A DNA stretch of 35,994 bases. Source: an uncultured Clostridia bacterium. GTDB lineage: Bacteria > Bacillota > Clostridia > Oscillospirales > SIG627. The stretch lies in assembly GCA_947589595.1 (NCBI GenBank), contig CANQBV010000016.1, forward strand, positions 1 through 35,994. The letters run 5' to 3'. A program made the translations under genes and the position numbers. Position 1 is the stretch's first letter. Every line of letters begins with the position of its first letter. The notes under the pieces are model-generated. The model made no database searches and had not been told where the DNA came from. It saw only the letters and a program-made list of their open reading frames with translations. Of this stretch, positions 1 to 7,338 are shown in pieces.

Positions 1-2
1 AG

Positions 3-1124
3 AAATTTGTGGGCGAGGATATCGAGGCGCTCGGCTACCGACGGATTGAAACGCAGGACGGCAGAATCACTTTCCGCGCGCCCATCGAGGGCATTGCCCG
101 TGCCAATATGTGGCTGCGCTGTGCGGAGAGGGTTTTTATTAAAATGGGATCTTTCCCGGCCAAAAGCTTTGAAGAGCTTTTTCAGGGCGTGAAGGCCTTG
201 CCCTGGGAACGCTGGATCGGTCAGGACGACGCTTTTCCCGTTTCCGGACATAGCATTCGTTCGGAGTTAAAAAGCCTCCCCGATTGCCAGAGTATTGTGA
301 AAAAAGCCGTAGTGGAGCGCCTGAAGGAGGAATACGGCCTTTCCTGGTTTTCCGAGGAAGGCGCCCGGGTGCAGATCTCTTTTTTCCTTATGAAAGATGT
401 CGCTACGCTGATGATCGATACCTCCGGGGCGCCGCTATATAAGCGCGGCTATCGCATAGAGGCCGGCGCGGCTCCTTTGCGGGAAACGCTCGCCGCCGCC
501 CTTTGCCGAATGGCTCGCCCGCGGGAGGACGTTTTGTTTTGGGATCCGTTTTGCGGCAGCGGCACGATTCCGATCGAGGCCGCAATGATCATGACACATA
601 CCGCGCCCGGTTTGCACCGCCGCTTTGCGGCAGAGGAGTTTTTGGATTTACCGGAGCGGATTTGGAAAGACGCACGGCGGGAAGCGGAGGATACCCGCCG
701 AAAAAGCAGTTTTGAAGCGTACGGCAGTGATATCGATCCGGCGATGGTCAAAACTGCCTCTGAAAATGCCGTCCGTGCCGGTGTGGCGGAAAACCTGCGC
801 TTTTTCCCGAAAAACGCCCTTTCGCTGGAGACCTTCGGACGCCGCGGTACCATTGTGTGCAATCCACCCTACGGAGAACGGCTTTCCACCCGGGAGGAAG
901 TTTTCCGGCTTTATTCTGCCATGGGTGCGCACTGGAAGAATTTAGGCTCCTGGCAGATCTACGTGATTTCCAGCGATGAGGATTTTCAAAAGCACTACGG
1001 CCGGAGAGCCGATTCCGTCCGCAAGCTTTATAACGGTATGATCAAATGCTTTTATTATCAGTTCTATAAAAACGCAAAAGAAAAAAAGACGAAAAAAAAT
1101 AAAAACTTTGTTTTTTTGGCTTGA
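3..1124 (+). CDS. THUMP-domain class I SAM-dependent RNA methyltransferase (YpsC/RlmL-like), 5' end cut by the window
   Basis: The open frame enters from the window edge, so the first ten to fifteen residues are missing; the GTG at position 9 is an internal valine rather than a start. The N-terminal part resembles a THUMP-type RNA-binding module (LGYRRIETQDGRITF, then NMWLRCAERVFIKMGSF). The C-terminal half is a Rossmann methyltransferase of the UPF0020 family, with DPFCGSGTIPIEAAMI as the SAM loop and the catalytic NPPYGERL motif, typical of N2-guanine methyltransferases. Related proteins (B. subtilis YpsC, E. coli RlmL N-terminal half) act on 23S rRNA; the exact target here is inferred. The protein ends in an odd lysine-rich tail (about residues 355-370 of the visible part) from A-rich codons, followed by FVFLA. 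Its stop codon lies inside the -35 box of the next gene's promoter. Confidence 0.93.
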   Translation, partial: KFVGEDIEALGYRRIETQDGRITFRAPIEGIARANMWLRCAERVFIKMGSFPAKSFEELFQGVKALPWERWIGQDDAFPVSGHSIRSELKSLPDCQSIVKKAVVERLKEEYGLSWFSEEGARVQISFFLMKDVATLMIDTSGAPLYKRGYRIEAGAAPLRETLAAALCRMARPREDVLFWDPFCGSGTIPIEAAMIMTHTAPGLHRRFAAEEFLDLPERIWKDARREAEDTRRKSSFEAYGSDIDPAMVKTASENAVRAGVAENLRFFPKNALSLETFGRRGTIVCNPPYGERLSTREEVFRLYSAMGAHWKNLGSWQIYVISSDEDFQKHYGRRADSVRKLYNGMIKCFYYQFYKNAKEKKTKKNKNFVFLA

Positions 1125-1149
1125 CATTGAGCTTTTGTCGGCATACAAT
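1121..1149 (+). promoter_or_regulatory. Sigma-A promoter for the D-amino-acid aminotransferase gene
   Basis: TTGACA at 1121-1126 and TACAAT at 1144-1149, separated by 17 bp. The -35 box contains the TGA stop codon of the upstream methyltransferase gene (1122-1124), so the two genes are packed end to end without a terminator between them. The start codon follows 26 nt downstream of the -10 box. Confidence 0.85.
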
Positions 1150-1175
1150 ATTTTCAATTCAACGGAGGACATTTT

Positions 1176-2027
1176 ATGAAAAATTTAGCTTATTATAACG
1201 GCAGAATCGAAGAAGCTTCGAAAATGATGATTCCCGCGGAGGATCGTGCGTTTTATTTCGGTGACGGCGTGTATGACGTTACCACCGTACATAACGGCAA
1301 ATGCTTTGCCATGCAGGATCATATTACCCGGTTTTACGGCAACTGCAAAAAACTCCGCATCGACCTTGGTATGACGATTCAAGAATTGGAAAAGATCTGT
1401 CTGGATCTGGTTTCCAAGCTCGACCCGGATGTAAAAGAAGCCATCCTGTATTTTCAGGCTTCCCGCGGTTCGGCGCCGCGTAACCACGCTTTTCCCAAAG
1501 ACGCGAAGGCAAATTTGTTTTTCACCCTGAAAGAAACCCAGATCAAGCCGATCGGTCAGAAGGTTTCCGCCGTTACGGTGGAAGATCTTCGTTTTGAACT
1601 GTGCGATATCAAAACCTTAAATCTTTTGTACAATGTACTCGCGCAACAGGAAGCGGTAGAGAAGGGGTGTTACGAGGCGATTCTGCACCGCGGCGACCGC
1701 GTAACGGAAGGATCTCACAGCGGCGTCAGCATTTTAAAGAACGGTATTTTCCAGACTCCGCCGCTGGATCGTTTCATTCTCCCCAGTGTGACCCGTAAGC
1801 ATTATATCGAACTTTGCACCGAGCTCGGTATCCGCGTGCTGGAGCAGCCGTTTACCCTGCAGGAAATGATGGAGGCCGACGAGGTGATCATCATGTCTTC
1901 CACCGCCGTGTGCAATGTGTGTGAAAAGATTGACGGGCAGAAGGTCGGCGGTAAAGCGCCGGAGCTTGTTGAAGCGATCTGCAAAGCATACCAGGAAAAA
2001 ATCGCCAAAGAAACCGGCGTCAATTGA
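1176..2027 (+). CDS. dat: D-amino-acid aminotransferase (class IV PLP enzyme)
   Basis: Fold-type IV aminotransferase of 283 residues, the normal length for Bacillus-type D-alanine aminotransferase. It would interconvert D-alanine and 2-oxoglutarate with pyruvate and D-glutamate, supplying D-amino acids for peptidoglycan. Visible hallmarks are EDRAFYFGDGVYDV near residues 22-35, the PLP-binding lysine Lys146 in CDIKTLNLL, and the EAILHRGDRVTEGSHSGV segment that binds the cofactor phosphate. These match the Bacillus D-amino-acid enzyme closely, more so than branched-chain aminotransferases or 4-amino-4-deoxychorismate lyase. The start has a clear GGAGG site eight bases upstream. The gene has its own promoter and ends at a bidirectional terminator shared with the convergent phosphoribosyltransferase. 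Confidence 0.92.
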   Translation: MKNLAYYNGRIEEASKMMIPAEDRAFYFGDGVYDVTTVHNGKCFAMQDHITRFYGNCKKLRIDLGMTIQELEKICLDLVSKLDPDVKEAILYFQASRGSAPRNHAFPKDAKANLFFTLKETQIKPIGQKVSAVTVEDLRFELCDIKTLNLLYNVLAQQEAVEKGCYEAILHRGDRVTEGSHSGVSILKNGIFQTPPLDRFILPSVTRKHYIELCTELGIRVLEQPFTLQEMMEADEVIIMSSTAVCNVCEKIDGQKVGGKAPELVEAICKAYQEKIAKETGVN

Positions 2028-2035
2028 ATCTGAAA

Positions 2036-2070
2036 CAAAAAAACGGCTTCCTGAGGGAAGCCGTTTTTTG
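2036..2070. terminator. Bidirectional intrinsic terminator between convergent genes
   Basis: Stem ACGGCTTCC (2043-2051) / GGAAGCCGT (2056-2064) with a TGAG loop, an A-run on the left and a T-run on the right. It can stop transcription of dat on the plus strand and of the phosphoribosyltransferase on the minus strand. Confidence 0.9.
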
Positions 2071-2076
2071 TTATAT

Positions 2077-2640
2077 TCAGCCGATGATTTCGCCCTTGGC
2101 GTTGAAAAGGGGAAGCGGTTCGAGGTACACCAGATCCTCGCGCTTCTGCGCGTCCCCTTCGGCAAGGATCGCCATTTTACCCACGATCTCGCCGCCGGCT
2201 TTATTGACCAGTTCCTCCAGCGCACGCAGCGATTCGCCGGTAGAGATGACGTCGTCAACAATCAGAATTTTTTTGCCCTTCATCATTTCTGCATCCGCGG
2301 CGTCAAGGTAGAGCTTTTGTTCTTTTGCGGTGGTGATCGAGCGGACGTTAACTTCAAATACGCCGGTCATATAGAGCTTCGGCGCTTTGCGGGCGAGAAA
2401 ATATTTCTTCGCGCCGCTCTGGCGCGCCATTTCGTGGATCAGCGGAATGCCCTTGGCCTCCGCTGTGATCAGATAATCATATTCGCAGGGGATTTTCTTC
2501 AAAAGCTCGGCGGCGCAGGCCACGGTCAGTTCCGGGTCGCCGAAAATAACAAATCCGGCAATATAAAGATCGTCCGTTACCCGGCAAATGGGGAGCTTTC
2601 TTTCCAGTCCGGCAATATTCATGGTATGGAATCGTTGCAT
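2077..2640 (-). CDS. Phosphoribosyltransferase, adenine-type (Apt-like)
   Basis: A type I phosphoribosyltransferase of 187 residues. The PRPP-binding loop is clear: ILIVDDVISTGES at about residues 125-137, with two acidic residues followed by STGES. The segment LITAEAKGIPLIHEMARQSG before it resembles adenine and xanthine phosphoribosyltransferases. It probably salvages a purine base using PRPP, but the base cannot be read from the sequence. I chose the ATG at 2640, which has AAGGAGA upstream, over an ATG 36 bases further out that has no ribosome binding site and would lie only a few bases from the -10 box. It has its own minus-strand promoter and shares a terminator with dat. Confidence 0.85.
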   Translation of the reverse strand: MQRFHTMNIAGLERKLPICRVTDDLYIAGFVIFGDPELTVACAAELLKKIPCEYDYLITAEAKGIPLIHEMARQSGAKKYFLARKAPKLYMTGVFEVNVRSITTAKEQKLYLDAADAEMMKGKKILIVDDVISTGESLRALEELVNKAGGEIVGKMAILAEGDAQKREDLVYLEPLPLFNAKGEIIG

Positions 2641-2681
2641 GATTTTTCTCCTTGTTTTGACGTAAAATGAAAGCAATATTT

Positions 2682-2709
2682 ATTATACTGAAAAATAGAT
2701 TTTCGTCAA
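2682..2709 (-). promoter_or_regulatory. Promoter for the phosphoribosyltransferase gene
   Basis: On the minus strand TTGACG (2704-2709) and TATAAT (2682-2687) are separated by 16 bp. The -10 box is a perfect consensus. Confidence 0.75.
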
Positions 2710-2740
2710 GAATGTTTTTTCAACTTTTTTTAAAAAGCTC

Positions 2741-2769
2741 TTGACTTTGAATGCAAATCGTGATAACAT
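2741..2769 (+). promoter_or_regulatory. Promoter for the hemolysin III gene
   Basis: TTGACT (2741-2746) and TAACAT (2764-2769) with a 17-bp spacer, 31 nt before the start codon. It is divergent from the phosphoribosyltransferase promoter about 30 bp away. Confidence 0.7.
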
Positions 2770-2800
2770 AGTTTCGAAAACAAGATGAGGAGAGGCTAAT

Positions 2801-3481
2801 ATGCAGCAAGCAGTGAAGGAAAAAATCGTTCTGCCGAATTACACCCGCGGAGAAGAGATTTTCAACATGGTATCCCACATTGTGGGCGGCGCGATCGCGA
2901 TTGCGTGTTTGGTTCTGTGCGTCGTTTTCGGCGCCGTTCGGCACGACGCCTGGGCCGTTGTGAGCGGCGCTATTTACGGCGCCACGATGATCCTTCTGTA
3001 TACCATGTCCAGCGTTTACCACGGACTTGTGCCTATCAAAGCAAAAAAGGTTTTTCGCGTGATCGATCACTGTACGATCTACCTTCTGATCGCCGGCACG
3101 TATACGCCGATCGCCTTAGCCGGCATTCGAGAACAGCACCCTGTGAAGGCGTGGGTTTTGTTCGGTATTATCTGGGGAAGCGCTGTTTTGGGAATCACCC
3201 TTACGGCTGTCGATCTGAAAAAATTCCGCATTTTCTCCATGGTTTGCTATCTGGCCATGGGCTGGTGTGCCGTCTTCTTTTTCCCGGAGGAGCTGGAAGC
3301 GGTCGGCTGGTTTGGGTTGACCTTTCTTTTGATTGGCGGCATTCTCTATACCATCGGCGCTGTTCTTTATGTGATTGCGAAAAAACGGGAGATTCGCTAT
3401 ATGCACGCCGTCTTTCATTTGTTCGTTATTGCCGCCAGTATTTTTCATTTCTTTGCGATTCTGGTTCCGATCATGCTGTAG
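2801..3481 (+). CDS. trhA: Hemolysin III / TrhA family integral membrane protein (PAQR superfamily)
   Basis: A seven-helix membrane protein of 226 residues. Family hallmarks visible are EEIFNMVSHIVGGAIA near the N-terminus, SSVYHGL after the second helix, VIDHCTIYLLIAGTYTP in the middle, and HAVFHLFVIAASIFHFF at the C-terminus. The conserved Ser and His residues are those that form the metal site in PAQR proteins. Bacterial members were first named hemolysin III; TrhA in B. subtilis has been tied to membrane homeostasis, so haemolytic activity should not be assumed. The start is preceded by GAGGAGAGG. The gene stands alone between its own promoter and a terminator. Confidence 0.93.
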   Translation: MQQAVKEKIVLPNYTRGEEIFNMVSHIVGGAIAIACLVLCVVFGAVRHDAWAVVSGAIYGATMILLYTMSSVYHGLVPIKAKKVFRVIDHCTIYLLIAGTYTPIALAGIREQHPVKAWVLFGIIWGSAVLGITLTAVDLKKFRIFSMVCYLAMGWCAVFFFPEELEAVGWFGLTFLLIGGILYTIGAVLYVIAKKREIRYMHAVFHLFVIAASIFHFFAILVPIML

Positions 3482-3495
3482 GCAATGCCAAATGC

Positions 3496-3520
3496 AAAGC
3501 ACCCGAAAGGGTGCTTTTTT
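3496..3520 (+). terminator. Intrinsic terminator after trhA
   Basis: Stem AAAGCACCC / GGGTGCTTT closed by a GAAA tetraloop and followed by T residues. It lies 14 nt after the trhA stop codon. Confidence 0.92.
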
Positions 3521-3522
3521 GC

Positions 3523-3551
3523 TTGCCAAAATTTTCGCAATATGATAAAAT
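3523..3551 (+). promoter_or_regulatory. Promoter of the two-component operon
   Basis: TTGCCA (3523-3528) and TAAAAT (3546-3551) with 17 bp between. It begins directly after the trhA terminator. About 70 nt of leader separate it from the response regulator start, and that leader carries three 11-bp-spaced repeats (3560-3588). Confidence 0.65.
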
Positions 3552-3626
3552 ATGAAAAAGTTTAACTTTCTTTTCACGCATTTGTCACTTGCACAGCGTA
3601 TTCTCAAATCAGAAAGGGAATGGAAT

Positions 3627-4298
3627 ATGAAACTTTTAGTTGTAGACGATGAAACGAAAATCCGCGCCATTATCCGCAAATATGCGGAATTTGACGGCTT
3701 TGAAGTAGACGAAGCTTCGGATGGTATGCAGGCGGTTTCCAAATGCCGGCTGGAAACCTATGATCTGGTGATCATGGATTGCATGATGCCCGAGTTGGAC
3801 GGCTTTTCCGCCGTGTGTGAGATCCGCAAAAAAAGCGATGTGCCGGTGATCATGCTTTCCGCACGCGGCGAGGAATACGACAAGATCCATGGCTTTGAGC
3901 TCGGGATTGATGATTATGTCGTCAAGCCCTTTTCTCCCCGGGAATTGATGCTGCGCGTGCAGGCAATTTTGTCACGCGGCCGTAAAAAAGATGAAATCAA
4001 TGAGGAAAGCGTTTTTATTTTTGAAGACCTCAAGGTGGATTTCGCCGCCCGCATTGTTTCGATCCGGGGAAAGCGGTGCGATCTTTCCCCGAAGGAATAC
4101 GATTTGCTGTTTTATCTGGTGAAAAATCGCAATCTTGCCCTCACGCGCGAACGACTGATCTCTGAAGTGTGGGGTTACGATTTTTACGGGGACGACCGCA
4201 CTTTGGACACACATATCAAGCTGCTGCGCAAAATGCTCGGCGAATATGCAAGACTCATTGTAACGCTCAGAGGGGTGGGGTATCGTTTTGAAGCATGA
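3627..4298 (+). CDS. OmpR/PhoB-family DNA-binding response regulator
   Basis: Response regulator of 223 residues. The receiver domain covers about residues 1-115: acidic pocket VVDDE at the start, phosphoacceptor Asp51 in VIMDCMMPELDGF, MLSAR, and the lysine in DDYVVKPF. The C-terminal half (about 128-223) is a winged-helix trans_reg_C domain, with the typical LSPKEYDLLFYLVKN, SEVWGYDF and RTLDTHIKLLRKML segments and the final LRGVGYRFE. It should bind DNA when phosphorylated by the kinase encoded next door. The start used is the ATG with AGAAAGGGA upstream; an in-frame ATG 75 bases earlier would sit directly on the promoter -10 box and add non-homologous residues. The target signal is unknown. 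Confidence 0.93.
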   Translation: MKLLVVDDETKIRAIIRKYAEFDGFEVDEASDGMQAVSKCRLETYDLVIMDCMMPELDGFSAVCEIRKKSDVPVIMLSARGEEYDKIHGFELGIDDYVVKPFSPRELMLRVQAILSRGRKKDEINEESVFIFEDLKVDFAARIVSIRGKRCDLSPKEYDLLFYLVKNRNLALTRERLISEVWGYDFYGDDRTLDTHIKLLRKMLGEYARLIVTLRGVGYRFEA

Positions 4299-5784
4299 AA
4301 CAGGCATCAAAGGCAAGCTGCTTGTATCCCTGCTCGTTTTTACTGCGGTTATTATTTTTGTTCTTTGGCTTTTGGAGGTAGTGTTTTTGAATGATATTTA
4401 TAAATCGATCAAGATCAATACCATCAACGCCGCTTCTCAGCGGATCAGCCAGATTTCCGAGAAGGATCTGCCAAGCTACGTTATGCGCCTTGCCGACCGC
4501 CAAGATATTTGTGTCGCCGTTTACGACGACAGCTTGAATCTGATCGCCGGTGAGCATGCCGGCGGACAGTGTGTGGTGCATCGCATTTCACAAGACACGG
4601 TCAAGCTTTTCTATGCGGCCACTTTGGAAAGCGAAAATCAGATGTTCCAAAGCTATCTGCCTGCCGAGGAAATTGAAAGCGTTATTAAAAAGAGTAATTT
4701 TTTCACCTGGTTTTTCTTCGATCGAAACAATGCATCGTTCGGGGATGATTGGCACGCAGGCGTTACGGACAACGAGGTTTCCTATGACTGCGTACTGCTC
4801 AGCCGCGTTGCGCAGGACGCCGACGGCAATCAAATTTATATTCTGCTTTCCACCGCTATTATTCCTGTGGATTCCACGGTGGAAACCATTCGCTTTGAAC
4901 TGAACCTGATCATCGGCTTGCTTCTTATTATGTCTCTTATCATGGCATATGTTCTTTCCCGCTGGATCTCGCGCCCGCTTATTCGTCTCAGCCGCGCGTC
5001 AAAAAGCCTTCCCGCCGGACATTTTGATTCCAATGGGATCGGCGGTTACCGGGAAGTGCGGGAATTGTCCGACACGCTCGAGTACGCCGCCAAAGAAATC
5101 AGTAAGGTAGATTCTCTGCGCAAAGAATTGATCGCCAATGTTTCGCATGATCTGCGCACGCCGCTGACACTCATTTCCGGTTATAGTGAGGTTATGCGAG
5201 ATTTGCCCGGCGAAAACACACCGGAAAATTTACAGGTCATTATCGACGAAGCCCAGCGCCTTTCCAATCTTGTAAACGATATGCTGGATCTTTCAAAACT
5301 GGAGGCCGGCATGGACGTGCTGAACGAAGAGGAGATCGATTTTACGGAACTGGTGCGCACCATTATGCACCGCTATGAAAAACTGATGGATAAAGACGGC
5401 TATAAAATTCGTTTTGAAAAGGAGTCGGAGCACGTTCTGATCCGCGGCGATAACCTGAAGCTTTCCCAGGTTATTTATAATTTGGTCAACAACGCCGTCC
5501 ATTATTGCGGAGAAGATAAAACGGTGATTGTACGGCAGATCGTTCAGGAAAATACGGTTCGCCTGGAAGTGATTGACCACGGAGAGGGCATTCCCAAAGA
5601 AAAGCTGAATGATATTTGGGAACGCTACTACCGCATCGATAAAAATCACACCACTTCCACCATCGGCTCCGGATTGGGGCTCTCCATTGTCAAAAAGGTT
5701 TTGCAGCTCCACAGCGCGCGCTTCGGCGTCGAAAGCGAGCTGGGCAAGGGAAGCTGTTTCTGGTTTGAACTTCCTCTTGCATAA
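4288..5784 (+). CDS. Membrane sensor histidine kinase (PhoR/VanS-like architecture)
   Basis: Sensor kinase of 498 residues that begins at a TTG codon, preceded by a G-rich site (GAGGGGTGGGG), and overlaps the response regulator by 11 nt. Architecture: membrane helix at about 10-32; an extracytoplasmic sensor of about 170 residues; a second helix near 206-226; a HAMP linker (WISRPLIRLSRASKSL); and a HisKA dimerisation domain with phospho-accepting His287 in NVSHDLRTPLTLISGY. The HATPase domain follows, with N box NLVNNAVHYCG, G1 box VIDHGEGIPKE and G2 box GSGLGLSIVK. It is expected to autophosphorylate and pass phosphate to the partner regulator. The sensor region matches nothing I recognise, so the stimulus is unknown. 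Confidence 0.92.
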   Translation: MKHETGIKGKLLVSLLVFTAVIIFVLWLLEVVFLNDIYKSIKINTINAASQRISQISEKDLPSYVMRLADRQDICVAVYDDSLNLIAGEHAGGQCVVHRISQDTVKLFYAATLESENQMFQSYLPAEEIESVIKKSNFFTWFFFDRNNASFGDDWHAGVTDNEVSYDCVLLSRVAQDADGNQIYILLSTAIIPVDSTVETIRFELNLIIGLLLIMSLIMAYVLSRWISRPLIRLSRASKSLPAGHFDSNGIGGYREVRELSDTLEYAAKEISKVDSLRKELIANVSHDLRTPLTLISGYSEVMRDLPGENTPENLQVIIDEAQRLSNLVNDMLDLSKLEAGMDVLNEEEIDFTELVRTIMHRYEKLMDKDGYKIRFEKESEHVLIRGDNLKLSQVIYNLVNNAVHYCGEDKTVIVRQIVQENTVRLEVIDHGEGIPKEKLNDIWERYYRIDKNHTTSTIGSGLGLSIVKKVLQLHSARFGVESELGKGSCFWFELPLA

Positions 5785-5807
5785 ATCTGCAAAAATAAAT
5801 CTGCAAA

Positions 5808-5840
5808 AAGACCACCGGCTTTACCGGTGGTCTTACTTTT
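5808..5840. terminator. Bidirectional terminator between the sensor kinase gene and gltD
   Basis: Eleven-base stem AAGACCACCGG (5808-5818) / CCGGTGGTCTT (5824-5834) with loop CTTTA. T-rich sequence follows on the plus strand and an A-run precedes it, which serves the minus strand. It serves two convergent operons. Confidence 0.88.
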
Positions 5841-5847
5841 TAGCGGT

Positions 5848-7326
5848 TTAAAGCGTGCTGTAGCCCATCAGATATTCGTCTACGGCGCGGGCGGCGGCGC
5901 GCCCCTCGGCAATCGCCCATACGACCAGGGATTGACCGCGGCGGGCGTCGCCGGCGGCAAATATGCCGGGAACGTTGGTAGCGTACTGCGGCGCGGCAAG
6001 GTTGCTTCTGGGATCGGTTTCCACACCAAAGGCCTTCGCTACATAGGCTTGAGGGCCAAGAAAACCGGCAGCAATCAATAAAAGCTGGCAGGGAAGCTCT
6101 TTTTCGGTGCCGGGAACTTCCACCATCATCATGCGGCCGCTTGCTTTGTCTTTTTTCGGTTCCAGCAAAATGGTTTTGATCGCACAAAGATCGCCGTTTT
6201 CATCCATTAGAATTTCTTTAACGGTGGTTTGATAGATCCGCGGATCGCTGCCGAAAAGCGCAATGGCCTCTTCCTGGCCGTAATCGGTTTTGCAGACGCG
6301 CGGCCATTCCGGCCAGCGGTTATCATTGGCACGGGAGTCAGGGAGCTTTGGCATCATTTCCAGCTGCGTGACGGATTTGCACCCCTGACGGATCGCCGTA
6401 CCCACGCAATCGTTGCCGGTATCGCCGCCTCCAACTATGATCACGTCCTTACCGGCGGCACTGGTAAAAGCCCTGTCCTTAAAGCGGGAATTTAAAAGGC
6501 TGCGTGTTGTTTGAGTCAGAAAATCGACAGCAAATAAAACGCCCCTGGCTTCTCTGCCGGGCACCTTTAAATCGCGCGGTTCTTTGGCGCCGGTGCAGAG
6601 AACAACGACATCAAATTCCGCCCGCAGTTCCTCCGCACTTTTATCGATGCCGATATTGACGCCGGTCACAAAAGCCACGCCTTCTTCCTGCATAATTTTC
6701 ACGCGGCGTTCGACGACGCTTTTTTCCAGCTTCATATTGGGAATTCCGTACATCAACAAACCGCCGACGCGGTCTTCACGCTCAAAAACGGTAACATTGT
6801 GTCCGCGGTGATTGAGTTGATCCGCAACCGCCAGTCCTGCAGGGCCGGAACCGACAACGGCAATTTTCTTTTCGGTGCGGTGCGTCGGTTTTTGCGGCCG
6901 GATCAACCCGCGGCTATAGCCGTCCTCGACGATGCCCAATTCATTTTCCCGCACGGTGACCGGGTCGCCGTGCAATCCGCAGGTGCAGGCTGCTTCGCAC
7001 AGGGCGGGGCAGACTCTGCCGGTAAATTCCGGAAAGTTATTGGTTTTACGGAGACGGAGCAGAGCCTGAGGAAGATTGCCGTTATACAAAAGATCGTTCC
7101 ATTCCGGTACCAGGTTGTGCAAGGGGCAGCCGGTGAACATACCGTTAAGCTGTACGCCCGACTGACAGAAAGGAACGCCGCAATCCATGCAGCGGGCGCC
7201 CTGTTGTCGACGGTCCGCGTCGCTGAGCATAGGATGAAATTCTTTCCAATGCTCAATCCGATCCTGCGGGGATTGCGCCGGGTTGGTCTGGCGCGCATAT
7301 TCTAAAAATCCGGTGATTTTTCCCAT
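5848..7326 (-). CDS. gltD: Glutamate synthase (NADPH) small subunit
   Basis: GltD of 492 residues, full length. It accepts electrons from NAD(P)H through FAD and passes them through iron-sulfur clusters to GltB, which makes glutamate from glutamine and 2-oxoglutarate. The N-terminal domain has the two cysteine motifs for [4Fe-4S] clusters: CMDCGVPFCQSG with CPLHNLVPEW, and CPALCEAACTCG. The FAD dinucleotide fold follows (VVGSGPAGLAVADQLNHRGH near residue 155), then the NAD(P)H fold (VIIVGGGDTGNDCVGTAIR). The start has AAGGAGG upstream. Only 12 nt separate it from the gltB stop, so the two form one operon. Confidence 0.96.
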   Translation of the reverse strand: MGKITGFLEYARQTNPAQSPQDRIEHWKEFHPMLSDADRRQQGARCMDCGVPFCQSGVQLNGMFTGCPLHNLVPEWNDLLYNGNLPQALLRLRKTNNFPEFTGRVCPALCEAACTCGLHGDPVTVRENELGIVEDGYSRGLIRPQKPTHRTEKKIAVVGSGPAGLAVADQLNHRGHNVTVFEREDRVGGLLMYGIPNMKLEKSVVERRVKIMQEEGVAFVTGVNIGIDKSAEELRAEFDVVVLCTGAKEPRDLKVPGREARGVLFAVDFLTQTTRSLLNSRFKDRAFTSAAGKDVIIVGGGDTGNDCVGTAIRQGCKSVTQLEMMPKLPDSRANDNRWPEWPRVCKTDYGQEEAIALFGSDPRIYQTTVKEILMDENGDLCAIKTILLEPKKDKASGRMMMVEVPGTEKELPCQLLLIAAGFLGPQAYVAKAFGVETDPRSNLAAPQYATNVPGIFAAGDARRGQSLVVWAIAEGRAAARAVDEYLMGYSTL

Positions 7327-7338
7327 GATCGTTCCTCC

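Noticed and set aside
1094-1118. A-run followed by T-run at the end of the methyltransferase gene as a terminator.
   Set aside because: The possible stem is almost only A-T pairs within the coding sequence and too weak for an intrinsic terminator.
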